Shown: piece after piece, positions 33,685 to 42,499 of the stretch | Layout: each line of letters opens with the position of its first letter | Numbering within the stretch: position 1 is the first letter of the stretch | Notes under the pieces: model-generated | Databases searched by the model: none | The model's input: only the letters and a program-made list of their open reading frames with translations | Told to the model about the DNA's origin: nothing | Source of the DNA: Mycolicibacterium sp. | GTDB lineage: Bacteria > Actinomycetota > Actinomycetes > Mycobacteriales > Mycobacteriaceae | Length of the DNA stretch: 64,000 nucleotides | Direction: 5' to 3' | Assembly: GCF_016462545.1 (NCBI RefSeq) | Contig: NZ_JAEMTA010000003.1 | Coordinates: 160,842-224,841, forward strand | Made by a program: the position numbers and the translations under genes

Positions 33685-33821
33685 CAGGCTTGGTCCGACT
33701 GCGCAAGGTCCTTGCGGAGGAAATCGCCGCGCCGGATGGCGGCCTCGTGGCCGACGCCCTGCACGGCGCCAGTCCGAAGACTCGAGGGGTTGCTTGATCG
33801 CCCACTTTCTCGGAGGACACC

Positions 33822-35333
33822 GTGCCGTCAACGTCCCGTCGTCGGTTTCTGCTCGGGCTGGCAGCGGCGCCGATTGCCTTGTCGCTGTCATGCTCGGCGG
33901 CAGGCGGCAGCACCATGCTGCCGACCGGTCGCACCCGCCGCCCGCTGCCGATCCCGCCGCTCGCTCCCTCGACCGTCGACGACGCCGGAACGCGGCACTT
34001 CACACTCCGCGCGGCGGCGGGCAGCTCGGAGCTGATCGCCGGAATGCGCACCGCGACCTGGGGATACGACGGCACAGTCCTGGGTCCGACGCTGCGGGCC
34101 CGGCGCGGGGAGACGGTCGCCGTGGATTTCCAGAACGACCTGCCGGAGCCGACCACGGTGCACTGGCACGGCATGCATCTGCCCGCGCGGAGCGACGGCG
34201 GACCGCATCAGACCGTGTCGCCGGGCGGCCAGTGGCGACCGAGTTGGACTGTGCGACAGCCGGCGGCGACACTGTGGTACCACCCGCACCCGCACGGCGC
34301 CACCGAGAAGCACGTCTACCGCGGCCTGGCCGGCATGTTCATCGTCGACGATGACGCGCGATCGGCGGTGGCGCTGCCGCACGACTACGGCGTCGACGAC
34401 GTGCCGCTGATCATCCAGGATCGACGCTTCACCGCGACCGGCGCCCTCGACGAGTCCGACTCGACCGACGTCGGCCTCCTGGGCGATACGATCCTCACCA
34501 ATGGCATTGCGGGCGCCTATCTTCCGGTCCGCTCCGAGAGGATCCGGCTCCGCGTCCTCAACGGCTCCGGCGGGCGGCTCTACAACTTGGGCTTCGACGA
34601 CGACCGTGAGTTCCACGTCGTCGGCAGTGACGGTGGCCTGCTGTCAGCGCCGGTCCGGGTCAACCGCGTGCAGTTGAGCCCCGGTGAACGCACGGAGATC
34701 GTCGTCGACTCCCGCCCGGGCGAATCAGCGCTGCTGCGATCCTTCCCCATCGAGGGCCACGCCGGATTGGATCCGTCCGAGGCCCGCCGATTCGGCATCG
34801 ACGACACGTTCGACGTCCTCGAGCTCCGTCCGGACCGAACACTGACGTCGAGCGGCCCCCTTCCGACGGCGCTGGCGACGCTTCCCCCGCCCGACCCGTC
34901 GACGGCGCTGACGCAGAGATCGTTCGAACTGCAGTGGTTCATGATCAATCGTCGTCGGATGGACATGACCCGCATCGACTTCGACGCAGCAGTCGATGCG
35001 GACGAGATCTGGACCGTTCGAAACGTCGACAACTGGCCGCACAACTTCCACGTGCACGACACGCAGTTCCGGATCGTCGACATCGACGGCTCACCACCGC
35101 CTGCCGAGCTCGCGGGCCTCAAGGACACCGTCTATACGCCTCCGGGACAACGCATTCGGTTGGCGCTGCGGTTCTCGGAGTACACCGATCCGACGTATCC
35201 GTACATGTACCACTGTCATCTGGCGATGCACGAGGACCAGGGCATGATGGGACAGTTCCTGGTGCTCGGACCCGATGACGTGCCCGCTCCCCTGGCGATG
35301 GACATGTCCGGCGGCGATCACGCCATGCGCTGA
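33822..35333 (+). CDS. Tat-exported multicopper oxidase
   Basis: The 503-residue protein has a Tat signal (SRRRFLLGLAAAPIALSLS); a Cys at 24 lies near the cleavage region but is not a canonical lipobox. Copper ligands are clear: HWHG (114-117), HPHPHG (154-159), HNFHVH in the last third and the C-terminal HCHLAMHEDQGMMGQF. The latter carries the Cys-His of the type 1 site. The Met/His-rich tail (MDMSGGDHAM) suits metal tolerance. Relatives such as mycobacterial MmcO oxidise Cu(I) outside the membrane. The GTG start has a GGAGGA ribosome binding site. Confidence 0.9.
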   Translation: MPSTSRRRFLLGLAAAPIALSLSCSAAGGSTMLPTGRTRRPLPIPPLAPSTVDDAGTRHFTLRAAAGSSELIAGMRTATWGYDGTVLGPTLRARRGETVAVDFQNDLPEPTTVHWHGMHLPARSDGGPHQTVSPGGQWRPSWTVRQPAATLWYHPHPHGATEKHVYRGLAGMFIVDDDARSAVALPHDYGVDDVPLIIQDRRFTATGALDESDSTDVGLLGDTILTNGIAGAYLPVRSERIRLRVLNGSGGRLYNLGFDDDREFHVVGSDGGLLSAPVRVNRVQLSPGERTEIVVDSRPGESALLRSFPIEGHAGLDPSEARRFGIDDTFDVLELRPDRTLTSSGPLPTALATLPPPDPSTALTQRSFELQWFMINRRRMDMTRIDFDAAVDADEIWTVRNVDNWPHNFHVHDTQFRIVDIDGSPPPAELAGLKDTVYTPPGQRIRLALRFSEYTDPTYPYMYHCHLAMHEDQGMMGQFLVLGPDDVPAPLAMDMSGGDHAMR

Positions 35334-35962
35334 TAGCCGTGGACGGCCAGCTGGACCCGGTTCTCGGTGCCGGTCTTGACCATCAGGTTCGCGACGTGCG
35401 TCTTGACGGTCGTGACGCCGAGGTGAAGCTGCTCGGCGATCTCCTGGTTGGACATCCCCTCGACGACCAACGGCAGCACGTCCATCTCCCGCGCCGTCAG
35501 TGCCACGCGGGCGTCGGTCGACGTCTCCGAGGACTTCGCGTCGACCGCCCGAGCAACCAACCGCTGCAACAGGTGCGGCGACAGCGCGAAGTCGCCGTCG
35601 GCTGCGCGGCGAATGGCGTCCACGAGCTCGGCGGGACTGGTGTCCTTCACCAGGAACCCCGTTGCGCCCGCGGCCAGCGCAGGGTAGAGGTGCTCATCGT
35701 CGTCGAAGGTGGTGAGCGCCAGCACCTTCGTCTCCGGTCGCGCCGAGGTCACGAGTCGGATGGCTTCGATGCCGTCGAGTCCGGGCATCCGCAGGTCCAT
35801 CAGGATGACGTCCGGGGTCAGTTCAGCTGCCGACCGGACGGCTTGCGCGCCATCCGCGGCCTCGCCGACCACGTCGAGGTCGCCGGTCGACTCACACAGC
35901 ATGCGCAGACCGGCCCGCACCAGTCGCTGGTCGTCGACGATGAGTACCCGGATCGAACTCAT
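35318..35962 (-). CDS. NarL/LuxR-type response regulator
   Basis: The 214-residue protein has an N-terminal receiver (acidic pair DD in LIVDDQRLVRAGL; phospho-acceptor Asp in VILMDLRMPG; Lys in FLVKDTSP) and a C-terminal LuxR helix-turn-helix (LTAREMDVLPLVVEGMSNQE then IAEQLHLGVTTVKTHVANL). It is activated by the sensor kinase encoded immediately upstream (ATGA overlap). Its end overlaps the end of the multicopper oxidase gene by 16 bp. Targets are unknown; the convergent oxidase is not an obvious one. Confidence 0.92.
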   Translation of the reverse strand: MSSIRVLIVDDQRLVRAGLRMLCESTGDLDVVGEAADGAQAVRSAAELTPDVILMDLRMPGLDGIEAIRLVTSARPETKVLALTTFDDDEHLYPALAAGATGFLVKDTSPAELVDAIRRAADGDFALSPHLLQRLVARAVDAKSSETSTDARVALTAREMDVLPLVVEGMSNQEIAEQLHLGVTTVKTHVANLMVKTGTENRVQLAVHGYQRMA

Positions 35963-37113
35963 CGATGCGGATCCGTCACGGTGTCAGTGGTTTTCGGCAA
36001 CCAGGCGTCGATCTCCCACACGTTCGGTGTCTGCCGGACGTCGAGCCGGCCGCCGGCCAAACTCAACCGCTCCGTCATCCCGGCGATTCCGTGGCCGTCG
36101 ACTTTGGGCCGTGACTCCGGTCCGATGGTGCTCGACACGCGGACTGCCACGCCGTGCTCCCGTCGGCCGATGTTCAGCTCGACGGGACCCGTCCGATCGG
36201 CATGCTTCATCACGTTGGTGAGCGCCTCCTGTGTCACGCGCAGCAGGGTCAGCCGTGCGATCGCGTCCAACCCGAGGGCATCGCGGTCGACCTGGGCGCT
36301 CACCGCGAAGCCCGCAGCGCGGGTCCGTTCGACCGCGGCGTCGATCTCGGTCCAGACGGCCTCGGGATCGACCATCGCCACCTGGGTCGCGGCCGGGTCT
36401 CGAAGGGCATCCTGGAACCTGCGGACGTCGGTGAGCGCATCGGCCGCCGTGCCGTGTACGTCCCGGAGGACCGCAGCCACTCGCGAATCCACCTCGTCGA
36501 GAACGTGTTCCGCAACTCCGACCCGGAGCACGATCGACGCCATGTGGTGGGCGACGAGATCGTGAAGTTCACGCGCCATCGCTGCACGCTCTTCGGCGCG
36601 GACTGCGAATTCGGTTGATGCTCTGCGGAACTCCGCCATCCGCTTCTGCCCGCGCAGGTACAGACCCAGGAGGATCGGCAGCCCCACACCGGCCACGATC
36701 GTGACGGCGGTGGCGGCACTGACGAACGTCGTATGGTCGTCCAGCCAGTTACCTAGCAGCAGCGCCGTCACCCAGCACGCCGCGACCGTCGCGATGATCC
36801 GGTCCCGGTCACTGCGCGCGGCCACGTCGGCCACCGCCAGCGCGCCGAGGTACGGCACCAGGCCGGACAGCCCCCAGGCCTCGGCGGCGAACATCGGTAC
36901 CGCCAACGCCGAGAGGACCAGTGCGGCCGCCACGGGCCACCTGGCGCCGCCGACGAAGACGACGGCCGAACTGCACGACAGCATCCAATACGTCTCCGAG
37001 ACGCGGAATTCGCCCGGGAACGTGCTCGCCGCCAACATCACGGGCACCAGCAGGAGCGGCGCCACGCGCAGTATCAGCCCGGCGCGCCAGTACCGGGAGA
37101 TGGCCGTATGCAC
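35959..37113 (-). CDS. NarL/DesK-type sensor histidine kinase
   Basis: The 384-residue protein has N-terminal membrane spans (residues about 10-150). It is followed by a HisKA_3 dimerisation motif with the phospho-acceptor His (MARELHDLVAHHMASIVLRV) and a HATPase domain (TQEALTNVMKHADRTG; GHGIAGMTERLSLAGGRLDV). There is no large extracytoplasmic domain, so it likely senses membrane state or a small signal within the bilayer. It is transcribed ahead of its response regulator. Confidence 0.9.
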   Translation of the reverse strand: MHTAISRYWRAGLILRVAPLLLVPVMLAASTFPGEFRVSETYWMLSCSSAVVFVGGARWPVAAALVLSALAVPMFAAEAWGLSGLVPYLGALAVADVAARSDRDRIIATVAACWVTALLLGNWLDDHTTFVSAATAVTIVAGVGLPILLGLYLRGQKRMAEFRRASTEFAVRAEERAAMARELHDLVAHHMASIVLRVGVAEHVLDEVDSRVAAVLRDVHGTAADALTDVRRFQDALRDPAATQVAMVDPEAVWTEIDAAVERTRAAGFAVSAQVDRDALGLDAIARLTLLRVTQEALTNVMKHADRTGPVELNIGRREHGVAVRVSSTIGPESRPKVDGHGIAGMTERLSLAGGRLDVRQTPNVWEIDAWLPKTTDTVTDPHR

Positions 37114-37140
37114 CCGTCCACCGTAACGGCGAATCGCGCG

Positions 37141-37593
37141 CTATTGCGTTGTCGGGGAATCGGTAAGTCGTTCCACACGGAACACCGGGCAGAGACCCAC
37201 GACGGCGGCCAGCGCATCGGGGGTGGCGTCGGCGATGATCCCGGCCTCGAGCATGATGGCGACGCCGTCCGGGGTGACCGTCGGCCACGCCCGCAATACC
37301 GGTTCCGCCGCGGCGGCGTCGAGTTCCACCAGCCGAATGCGCTCGGCCCGGCCGGCGACCTCGAGCTCCGCGTGGTCCGCAGCCCGCACGTTGCGCACCC
37401 AGTCCGCTCCGGGGAAGCCCCCGACGATGAACCGCGCACCGTCGTTCTCGTACACGGTGATCGGCGTTCGCCGCGGTTGCCCGGACTTGCGACCGGCAAC
37501 CACGAGGACGGGTGCCTGCTGATCCGCCATCACCCGAATGTTGACGTCCTTCAACCATTCCGGAGGGCGGATGTGCATACGGGGGTCGGTCAT
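37141..37593 (-). CDS. F420-dependent nitroreductase-family protein, divergent
   Basis: The 150-residue split-barrel protein has APVLVVAGRKSGQPRRTPIT and a VGGFPGADWVRNVRAADHAE region, which place it with the PF04075 deazaflavin-dependent group. It differs from the two other intact members in this window and ends with an unusual extension (GLCPVFRVERLTDSPTTQ). The ATG at 37593 has GAGAGG six bases upstream. A 13-bp gap separates it from the 96-residue gene upstream on the same strand. Confidence 0.75.
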   Translation of the reverse strand: MTDPRMHIRPPEWLKDVNIRVMADQQAPVLVVAGRKSGQPRRTPITVYENDGARFIVGGFPGADWVRNVRAADHAELEVAGRAERIRLVELDAAAAEPVLRAWPTVTPDGVAIMLEAGIIADATPDALAAVVGLCPVFRVERLTDSPTTQ

Positions 37594-37606
37594 GCGCAAC
37601 CTCTCG

Positions 37607-37897
37607 TCAGGGGGTTTCGACGGGGACCTTGGTGATCTGGTGGGCGAGTTCATCCGCATCCAACACGTCCTCGATACCCCACTGCGCCGCGGTTTCTCGC
37701 AGGCGCGCGTCGGCGCCATCCCTGGAGGTGTGGACCGAGGTATAGCTGTCGCCCCGGTATTCCAGGAGGACGACGTAGACCGCGTCGGGGTCGGCGACGG
37801 CCGTGGCCAATTCGCGGTCGACGATCTCGCTGATCTGGACGTCGTCGAGGGCGGCGGGCGTTTCGGTCTCGTCGGGTGGGCTGGTGTCGGTGTCCAT
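37607..37897 (-). CDS. 96-residue acidic protein, unknown function
   Basis: The protein is soluble, with an acidic disordered head (MDTDTSPPDETETPAALDDV) followed by a compact region (VYVVLLEYRGDSYTSVHTSR; RETAAQWGIEDVLDADELA). The second half reads like a small alpha/beta fold. It precedes the F420-type gene in a probable operon. I do not recognise a family. Confidence 0.55.
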   Translation of the reverse strand: MDTDTSPPDETETPAALDDVQISEIVDRELATAVADPDAVYVVLLEYRGDSYTSVHTSRDGADARLRETAAQWGIEDVLDADELAHQITKVPVETP

Positions 37898-38080
37898 GGC
37901 GACCTCCGGTCGGCCTCAGTCGTACGCGCGATGGGCATTCGGTGTCTGCGGGGCTACCCCTCGATCGCCCCCGGGTACCCACGTCAGGGGGCGCTCAATC
38001 ATCCGCGGGGCCCCTGCTGCGCGCGGTCCGCCACGGGGATATCTTCACGTTCGTAGGAGTCCTGCGAAACGGAGGTCCGC

Positions 38081-38725
38081 GTGGCCGATCACGTCGATTC
38101 ACCGACGGCGCACCCCCGGCGCGGGGTGCTACCGGCGATCGGAGACGCCACGATCAAGACCGTGTCCGCGGCGCTCGGGGATCTGTCGGGCCTGTTCGCT
38201 CAACCCGGGCCGGTATTTCATGGCCGCCTCGAGATCGACGCCGACGCCGACCTGCCCGGCGGGACGTGGTTGCTACGCCCGGGCCGTACGACAGACGTTC
38301 TCGTGCGTGTCGCACCGGTCGGGGATGCGCTCGAGCCGAGGACCATTTGCATCAAGGTGCCCGACGCCTACGGACCGGGTCGCGACCAGGATCTACTCCT
38401 GGCCTCTTCGGGCGACGGAGCACCGCTGCATCACGCGGTGTTGCCCGTCACGTCGCACGCCGAGCGTCTCCATTCGTCGCTCTGGCTCTACCTTGCCGGA
38501 ATCCGGCCGGTGGCGTTCGGAGCGCGGGCACCCGAGATCAGCGGTCCCATACCGCAGCCCGGCGAGCGCCTCGACTTCCTGCTGAGCGGCGTCCTGTCAC
38601 GTTTTCATTCCGTCGGGACCATCACACTGACCGAACTGGCGACCGACGCCCAGCTCGGCTTCTCGGGCGCCAACTCCGGCGGTGGTCTGCGGGCGCTGCC
38701 GCCCGCCCTGTTCTACCGCGGCTAG
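38081..38725 (+). CDS. Conserved protein of unknown function
   Basis: The 214-residue soluble protein starts with a GTG at 38081 and a GGAGG ribosome binding site. Visible features are a segment FHGRLEIDADADLPGGTWLL, then ICIKVPDAYGPGRDQDLLLA and a C-terminal FSGANSGGGLRALPPALFYR. The layout is faintly reminiscent of catalase-fold heme proteins, but no catalytic heme signature is visible, so I do not assign a function. It is followed by the convergent SDR gene. Confidence 0.6.
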   Translation: MADHVDSPTAHPRRGVLPAIGDATIKTVSAALGDLSGLFAQPGPVFHGRLEIDADADLPGGTWLLRPGRTTDVLVRVAPVGDALEPRTICIKVPDAYGPGRDQDLLLASSGDGAPLHHAVLPVTSHAERLHSSLWLYLAGIRPVAFGARAPEISGPIPQPGERLDFLLSGVLSRFHSVGTITLTELATDAQLGFSGANSGGGLRALPPALFYRG

Positions 38726-38742
38726 TCGAGCGGCGTTGGCAC

Positions 38743-39582
38743 TCAGCGGTTTTCAGCGGCTAGCCTGGCTCGCTCCTTCATCGAGGCGATCACTCCGCCG
38801 TCGTTGAGGATGTCGGTGCCGGTGAGGTAGCCGGCTCGGTCGCTGATGCAGAAGGCGAACAACTCGGCCATCTCCTGCGCCGTTCCCCACCGGGGGACGG
38901 CGAAATCGGTGACCATCGCCCCGGCACCGGCCTGCTCCTCCAGCTTGCCCATCTCGGTGTCGACCGACCCGGGGGACACCGAGACGATGCGCAGTCCCCG
39001 ACCGTTGAATCTCTCGGCCTGCGACGAGCTGTACCACCGCACGAAGCTCTTGCTCACGGCGTAGGCCAGCCCCGGACGCGCGTCGTCGGGGGCGATGCTG
39101 CAGGCCGACGTCATGGCCTCGATGAAGGAGCCCGGGTCCGTCAGCGCCAACGGGAACTGTCCGGTCGGGATGATCTCCTCGGGCAGCATGTGGGACGCCA
39201 TCGACGCGACGTTGACGATCGCAGCTCCCGCGCCCCCGGCGCGGTAGAACTCCTCGTTGACGTAGAGCGTGCCGAGCGCATTGGTCCGCATGACGTAGTC
39301 GGCGTCGCCCATGCTGGGGCTCACCCCGGCGGTGTGGATCACCGACGCGAGCGTGCCGAGACCGGCGGCGGTCTCGAACAGCGCCGTCACCGCCTCCCGG
39401 TCGGTGACATCGCATTCCACGGTCACGGCGGTGACTCCGAGGTCTTCGAGCGTGGCTGCCCCAGCCCTCAGCCGGTCATGGCGGACGTCAGCCAGCACCA
39501 CGGTGTGGTCACGACCGACGATCGTCGCGGTCGCCAAACCCATGCCGCCCGCGCCGCCCGTGATCACCGCTACTCGACTCAT
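38743..39582 (-). CDS. Short-chain dehydrogenase/reductase (classical)
   Basis: The 279-residue classical SDR has TGGAGGMGLATA (cofactor loop), HTAGVSPS (NAG-like), a catalytic Ser in NVASMASHM and canonical YAVSK. The end (GYLTGTDILNDGG) is typical. An Asp (VVLADVRHD) after beta-2 favours NAD(H). Relatives act on hydroxysteroids or secondary alcohols. The ATG at 39582 is the natural family start; an upstream start at 39636 would add 18 unlikely residues. Confidence 0.87.
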   Translation of the reverse strand: MSRVAVITGGAGGMGLATATIVGRDHTVVLADVRHDRLRAGAATLEDLGVTAVTVECDVTDREAVTALFETAAGLGTLASVIHTAGVSPSMGDADYVMRTNALGTLYVNEEFYRAGGAGAAIVNVASMASHMLPEEIIPTGQFPLALTDPGSFIEAMTSACSIAPDDARPGLAYAVSKSFVRWYSSSQAERFNGRGLRIVSVSPGSVDTEMGKLEEQAGAGAMVTDFAVPRWGTAQEMAELFAFCISDRAGYLTGTDILNDGGVIASMKERARLAAENR

Positions 39583-39719
39583 CCCTGGACCGTATACAAG
39601 GACCGCCGACATTACACATCGGGGGTTCAGTGTCACGCTCGCCGTGGTGCGGGAATACTGGTACCCACATCACCGCTGAGCTGTGACGTGCCCTCTTCAG
39701 TGAACAAGGAGACGACCCC

Positions 39720-40148
39720 GTGCCAGATGTGAGCGACTTCGATGCGATGAACCGCAAGGTGATAGCCGAGTTCCGGGAGACCGGGGGCACGGCGGGAGGC
39801 ATGTTCGAGGGCAAGCCGCTGGTGCTGGTCCATCACGTGGGAGCCAAGTCCGGGGTGGAGCGCATCGCGCCACTGGTGCCGCTCCTCGACGGCGACCGCA
39901 TCTTCATCTTCGCCAGCAAGGGCGGGGCCGACACCAATCCCGACTGGTACCACAACCTGGTCGCCAACCCGCAGACCACCGTGGAACTTGGTTCGGAGAC
40001 GTTGGCCGTCACGGCCCGTGTGCTCACGGGTGGCGAACGCGACGACGTCTACGCCCAGCAGTCCAAGGTGGAACCCCAGTTCGCCGAATATCAGCGCAAG
40101 ACGACCCGTCTCATTCCCGTGCTGGAGCTGGAACGCACCGCCGGGTGA
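39720..40148 (+). CDS. Deazaflavin (F420)-dependent nitroreductase-family protein
   Basis: The 142-residue split-barrel protein of the Ddn family shows LVLVHHVGAKSGVERIAPLV, FASKGGADTNPDWYHNLVAN and the final FAEYQRKTTRLIPVLELER. It probably binds F420 and reduces a small electrophile. It starts with a GTG at 39720, after CAAGGAGACGACC, which holds an AAGGAG ribosome binding site. It is divergent from the SDR gene and convergent with the GH13 gene. Confidence 0.88.
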   Translation: MPDVSDFDAMNRKVIAEFRETGGTAGGMFEGKPLVLVHHVGAKSGVERIAPLVPLLDGDRIFIFASKGGADTNPDWYHNLVANPQTTVELGSETLAVTARVLTGGERDDVYAQQSKVEPQFAEYQRKTTRLIPVLELERTAG

Positions 40149-40161
40149 ATCATGCTGCCGG

Positions 40162-41670
40162 TCAACGGCTCTCGGCTGAGCTCTGTCCGCCCGGCGGCAC
40201 GACCTCGAACAGGTGATACCGCCAGGGGGCGAGTTCGACGTAGAGCCCGTCGCGCAGTTCGCGGCCGGAACGCACCCATTCGACGTCGGCGATGGGGTCC
40301 ACGAGTCGGTGGTCACCAACCGTCACGTCGTTCCACGGCACGCGCACGTGATCCGAGGCGTCGGCGGTGCCGAGGTTCACGACGACCAGCCAGCGCCGAT
40401 CACCGTTCCAGCACCACGCGAGCAGGTTCGCCGTGTCGCACAGCATCCATTCTCCGGTCCGAAACGTGCTGTCGCGCAACGCCTCGAGCAGTGCCCGGTG
40501 GAATGCCGCCCAGTCGGGATCGGTGTCCTCACGCGGTGAGCGACCGAGGAACACCGGGAGGCGGGTCAACCTCCCTTCCAGCTGGCCGTGGTGCACCAGG
40601 CGCGCGCCGGTCTGCGTCAGCGCAGCCAGCGTCACGGCCTCGCGCCGAGCGGCATCTCCGATCGCGGCCGCCCGGGGCTCGTCGTGGTTCTCGACGAACC
40701 GCAGCAACCGGTTCTGAAACGCCGGGTCGGCCCGCAGGTGATCCCGCACCGCTGCGGCATCACCTGCGAGCAGACGGTCGTAGAGCCGCTTGTCGTAGCA
40801 GAAGTCGAAGCCCTGCTCCTGCAGGGCCCACTCGCGATCCCAATAGGCCTCGGCGATGAAGGTGAAGTCGGGGTGTGTCCTTCGCACGGAGCTGATCGCC
40901 GTCGGCCAGAACTCACCGCCCGGCGGACGTGCGACCCGCTCACCCCAGGTCTTGGCGAAGACGTCGTTCATCACGAGCATGGCCATGTCGCACCGGACGC
41001 CGTCGCATTGCGCGGCGATGTCGTGCAGGGTGTCGACCAGTTCGTCGCGCAACCCGGGCGCGAACGCGTCGAGCTGAACGACGTCGGGCCACGCGGGAAA
41101 GTACGGGTCCCTCCCGTTGGCGAGCACGTAGCCGTCGACCGCGATGAATGACGCGGGATCGGCGTCGCGCTCGGCCGCGGTGCCGTGCACGAAGTACTCC
41201 GGATGCGCCACGGTCCACGGATGGTCGGGCGCGACGTGGTTGGGCACGAAGTCGAGGATCAACGCCAGCCCCCTGGCCGCCAGGGCCGACCGCGCCACCG
41301 CGAGGCCCTCGCGGCCGCCCAGATGCTCGTCGACCTCGTAGTTCCGAATGCAGTACGCCGAGCCGACCACGTCCTGCGGCGTCCAATCTGGCAGTACGGC
41401 AACGAATTCCGCGACCAGACCGCCATTCGCGACGGCCACGGCTGCACCCGCGGGGCTGCGCTGCCACACCCCCATCAGCCACACCGCGTCGAACCCCGCG
41501 TCGGCGATGGCGTCCCACTCCTGCGCCGCCACCGTGGACAGATCCACTGGGTCCCCGTCGGTCGCAGCGAGCTCGCTCAGCCAAGGCCAGGTGTTGATCT
41601 CGTAGATGAATGGATGACGAGACGATGCCCACCGGGTCGGCGGGGGGCGCTGCGGAGGGTGTTCGGACAT
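40162..41670 (-). CDS. GH13 alpha-amylase-family enzyme
   Basis: The 502-residue (beta/alpha)8 enzyme carries the conserved GH13 blocks: DFVPNH (140-145), GVRCDMAML with nucleophile Asp228, FIAEAYWD with acid/base Glu274 and FVENHDEP with Asp330. The C-terminal beta domain is short. It has no signal peptide, so it should act on cytoplasmic alpha-glucans or maltooligosaccharides; relatives in mycobacteria are uncharacterised. It is divergent from the Rv1733c-like gene across 131 bp. Confidence 0.88.
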   Translation of the reverse strand: MSEHPPQRPPPTRWASSRHPFIYEINTWPWLSELAATDGDPVDLSTVAAQEWDAIADAGFDAVWLMGVWQRSPAGAAVAVANGGLVAEFVAVLPDWTPQDVVGSAYCIRNYEVDEHLGGREGLAVARSALAARGLALILDFVPNHVAPDHPWTVAHPEYFVHGTAAERDADPASFIAVDGYVLANGRDPYFPAWPDVVQLDAFAPGLRDELVDTLHDIAAQCDGVRCDMAMLVMNDVFAKTWGERVARPPGGEFWPTAISSVRRTHPDFTFIAEAYWDREWALQEQGFDFCYDKRLYDRLLAGDAAAVRDHLRADPAFQNRLLRFVENHDEPRAAAIGDAARREAVTLAALTQTGARLVHHGQLEGRLTRLPVFLGRSPREDTDPDWAAFHRALLEALRDSTFRTGEWMLCDTANLLAWCWNGDRRWLVVVNLGTADASDHVRVPWNDVTVGDHRLVDPIADVEWVRSGRELRDGLYVELAPWRYHLFEVVPPGGQSSAESR

Positions 41671-41763
41671 GTACCCGTGAGGGTATCGACGGCTGTGACG
41701 TCCGTCGCGATGTCGCAGCCTGGCTGGCGATGGAGCGCCGCCGGTGTCACCATGGGACGGGTG

Positions 41764-41783
41764 TTTGCGACTATCGGCCCATC
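41764..41783 (+). promoter_or_regulatory. Candidate DosR binding site
   Basis: TTTGCGACTATCGGCCCATC matches the DosR consensus TTSGGGACTWWWGKCCCSAA at 14 of 20 positions, including the core GACT and GGCCC. It ends 18 bp before the ATG of the Rv1733c-like gene, whose M. tuberculosis relative belongs to the DosR dormancy regulon. Confidence 0.55.
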
Positions 41784-41801
41784 TCCCGCGGAGCTGTGGT
41801 G

Positions 41802-42398
41802 ATGGCTATCACACTGTTTGCTGGACGACTGCGCTGGCACCTTCGCGCTCTCGGGTTCAATCCCTTGATTCGCGTCAGTGATCGCCTAGAGGCCCTAGCC
41901 GTGCTGGGGGTGCTCGTCGTCGCGCTGCTGTCCGTTCCGCTCGCTGCGCGTGCCGCAGACCAGGTGTACGACGCGGGGATGCGCACCGCAGCAGAGCAGT
42001 CGCACAGTCGTCATTCCGTCGACGCCATGGCGATCGACGGGCGTGCCACGCTGCCGGCCGACTTCCAAGGTTCCGACTACGTACGCGTGCAATGGCGCGA
42101 GGGCACGACGCTGCACACCGATCGGGTCGTCACCCCGGCGCCGGTCATGGCGGGCGAAGCGCTGACGATCTGGCTGAACGACACGGGCAAGGTCGTCGCC
42201 GCGCCGCTGACACCGGAAGACGCCGAACTGAGCGCGCTTGGCGCCGGGGGAACCGTATGGGCCACGATCGTGGCTTGCTCGGCATTGATCGCCTTCGTGA
42301 TCCGCAGGCGGCTGGACCGATCTCGGCTGCGCGCCTGGGAACGCGAGCTGCACCTGATGGCCCACAACGACGACGGATGGGCCAACCGCTACCCCTAG
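41802..42398 (+). CDS. Rv1733c-family membrane protein
   Basis: The 198-residue protein has two membrane spans near residues 30-52 (LAVLGVLVVALLSVPLAARA) and 145-167 (WATIVACSALIAFVI), with an extracytoplasmic domain between. The N-terminus (NPLIRVSDRLEA) and the IWLNDTGKVVAAPLT segment match the Rv1733c family. In M. tuberculosis Rv1733c is a dormancy-induced latency antigen of unknown biochemical role. A DosR-type box lies upstream. Confidence 0.85.
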   Translation: MAITLFAGRLRWHLRALGFNPLIRVSDRLEALAVLGVLVVALLSVPLAARAADQVYDAGMRTAAEQSHSRHSVDAMAIDGRATLPADFQGSDYVRVQWREGTTLHTDRVVTPAPVMAGEALTIWLNDTGKVVAAPLTPEDAELSALGAGGTVWATIVACSALIAFVIRRRLDRSRLRAWERELHLMAHNDDGWANRYP

Positions 42399-42433
42399 GA
42401 AGCGGGGCGCCGTCCGATGCCCGCGACGCCCGG

Positions 42434-42499
42434 GTGATCCCCGGCCACGATCCCATCGTGTGGAAGGCCATCTGGCAGCCCGACGGCGGACACCGCTAA
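42434..42499 (+). pseudogene. Possible C-terminal remnant of a metallo-beta-lactamase-fold hydrolase
   Basis: In frame from a GTG at 42434 the text reads VIPGHDPIVWKAIWQPDGG to a TAA at 42497-42499. The IPGHDPxV pattern resembles the C-terminal metal-loop region of MBL-fold hydrolases. There is no upstream domain: the preceding 35 bp continue the frame without recognisable sequence. It would be a 3' scrap of a lost gene. The evidence is thin. Confidence 0.25.

Noticed and set aside
33692..33797. 34-codon open frame before the multicopper oxidase
   Set aside because: TTG start, no ribosome binding site and no family resemblance; left as intergenic.
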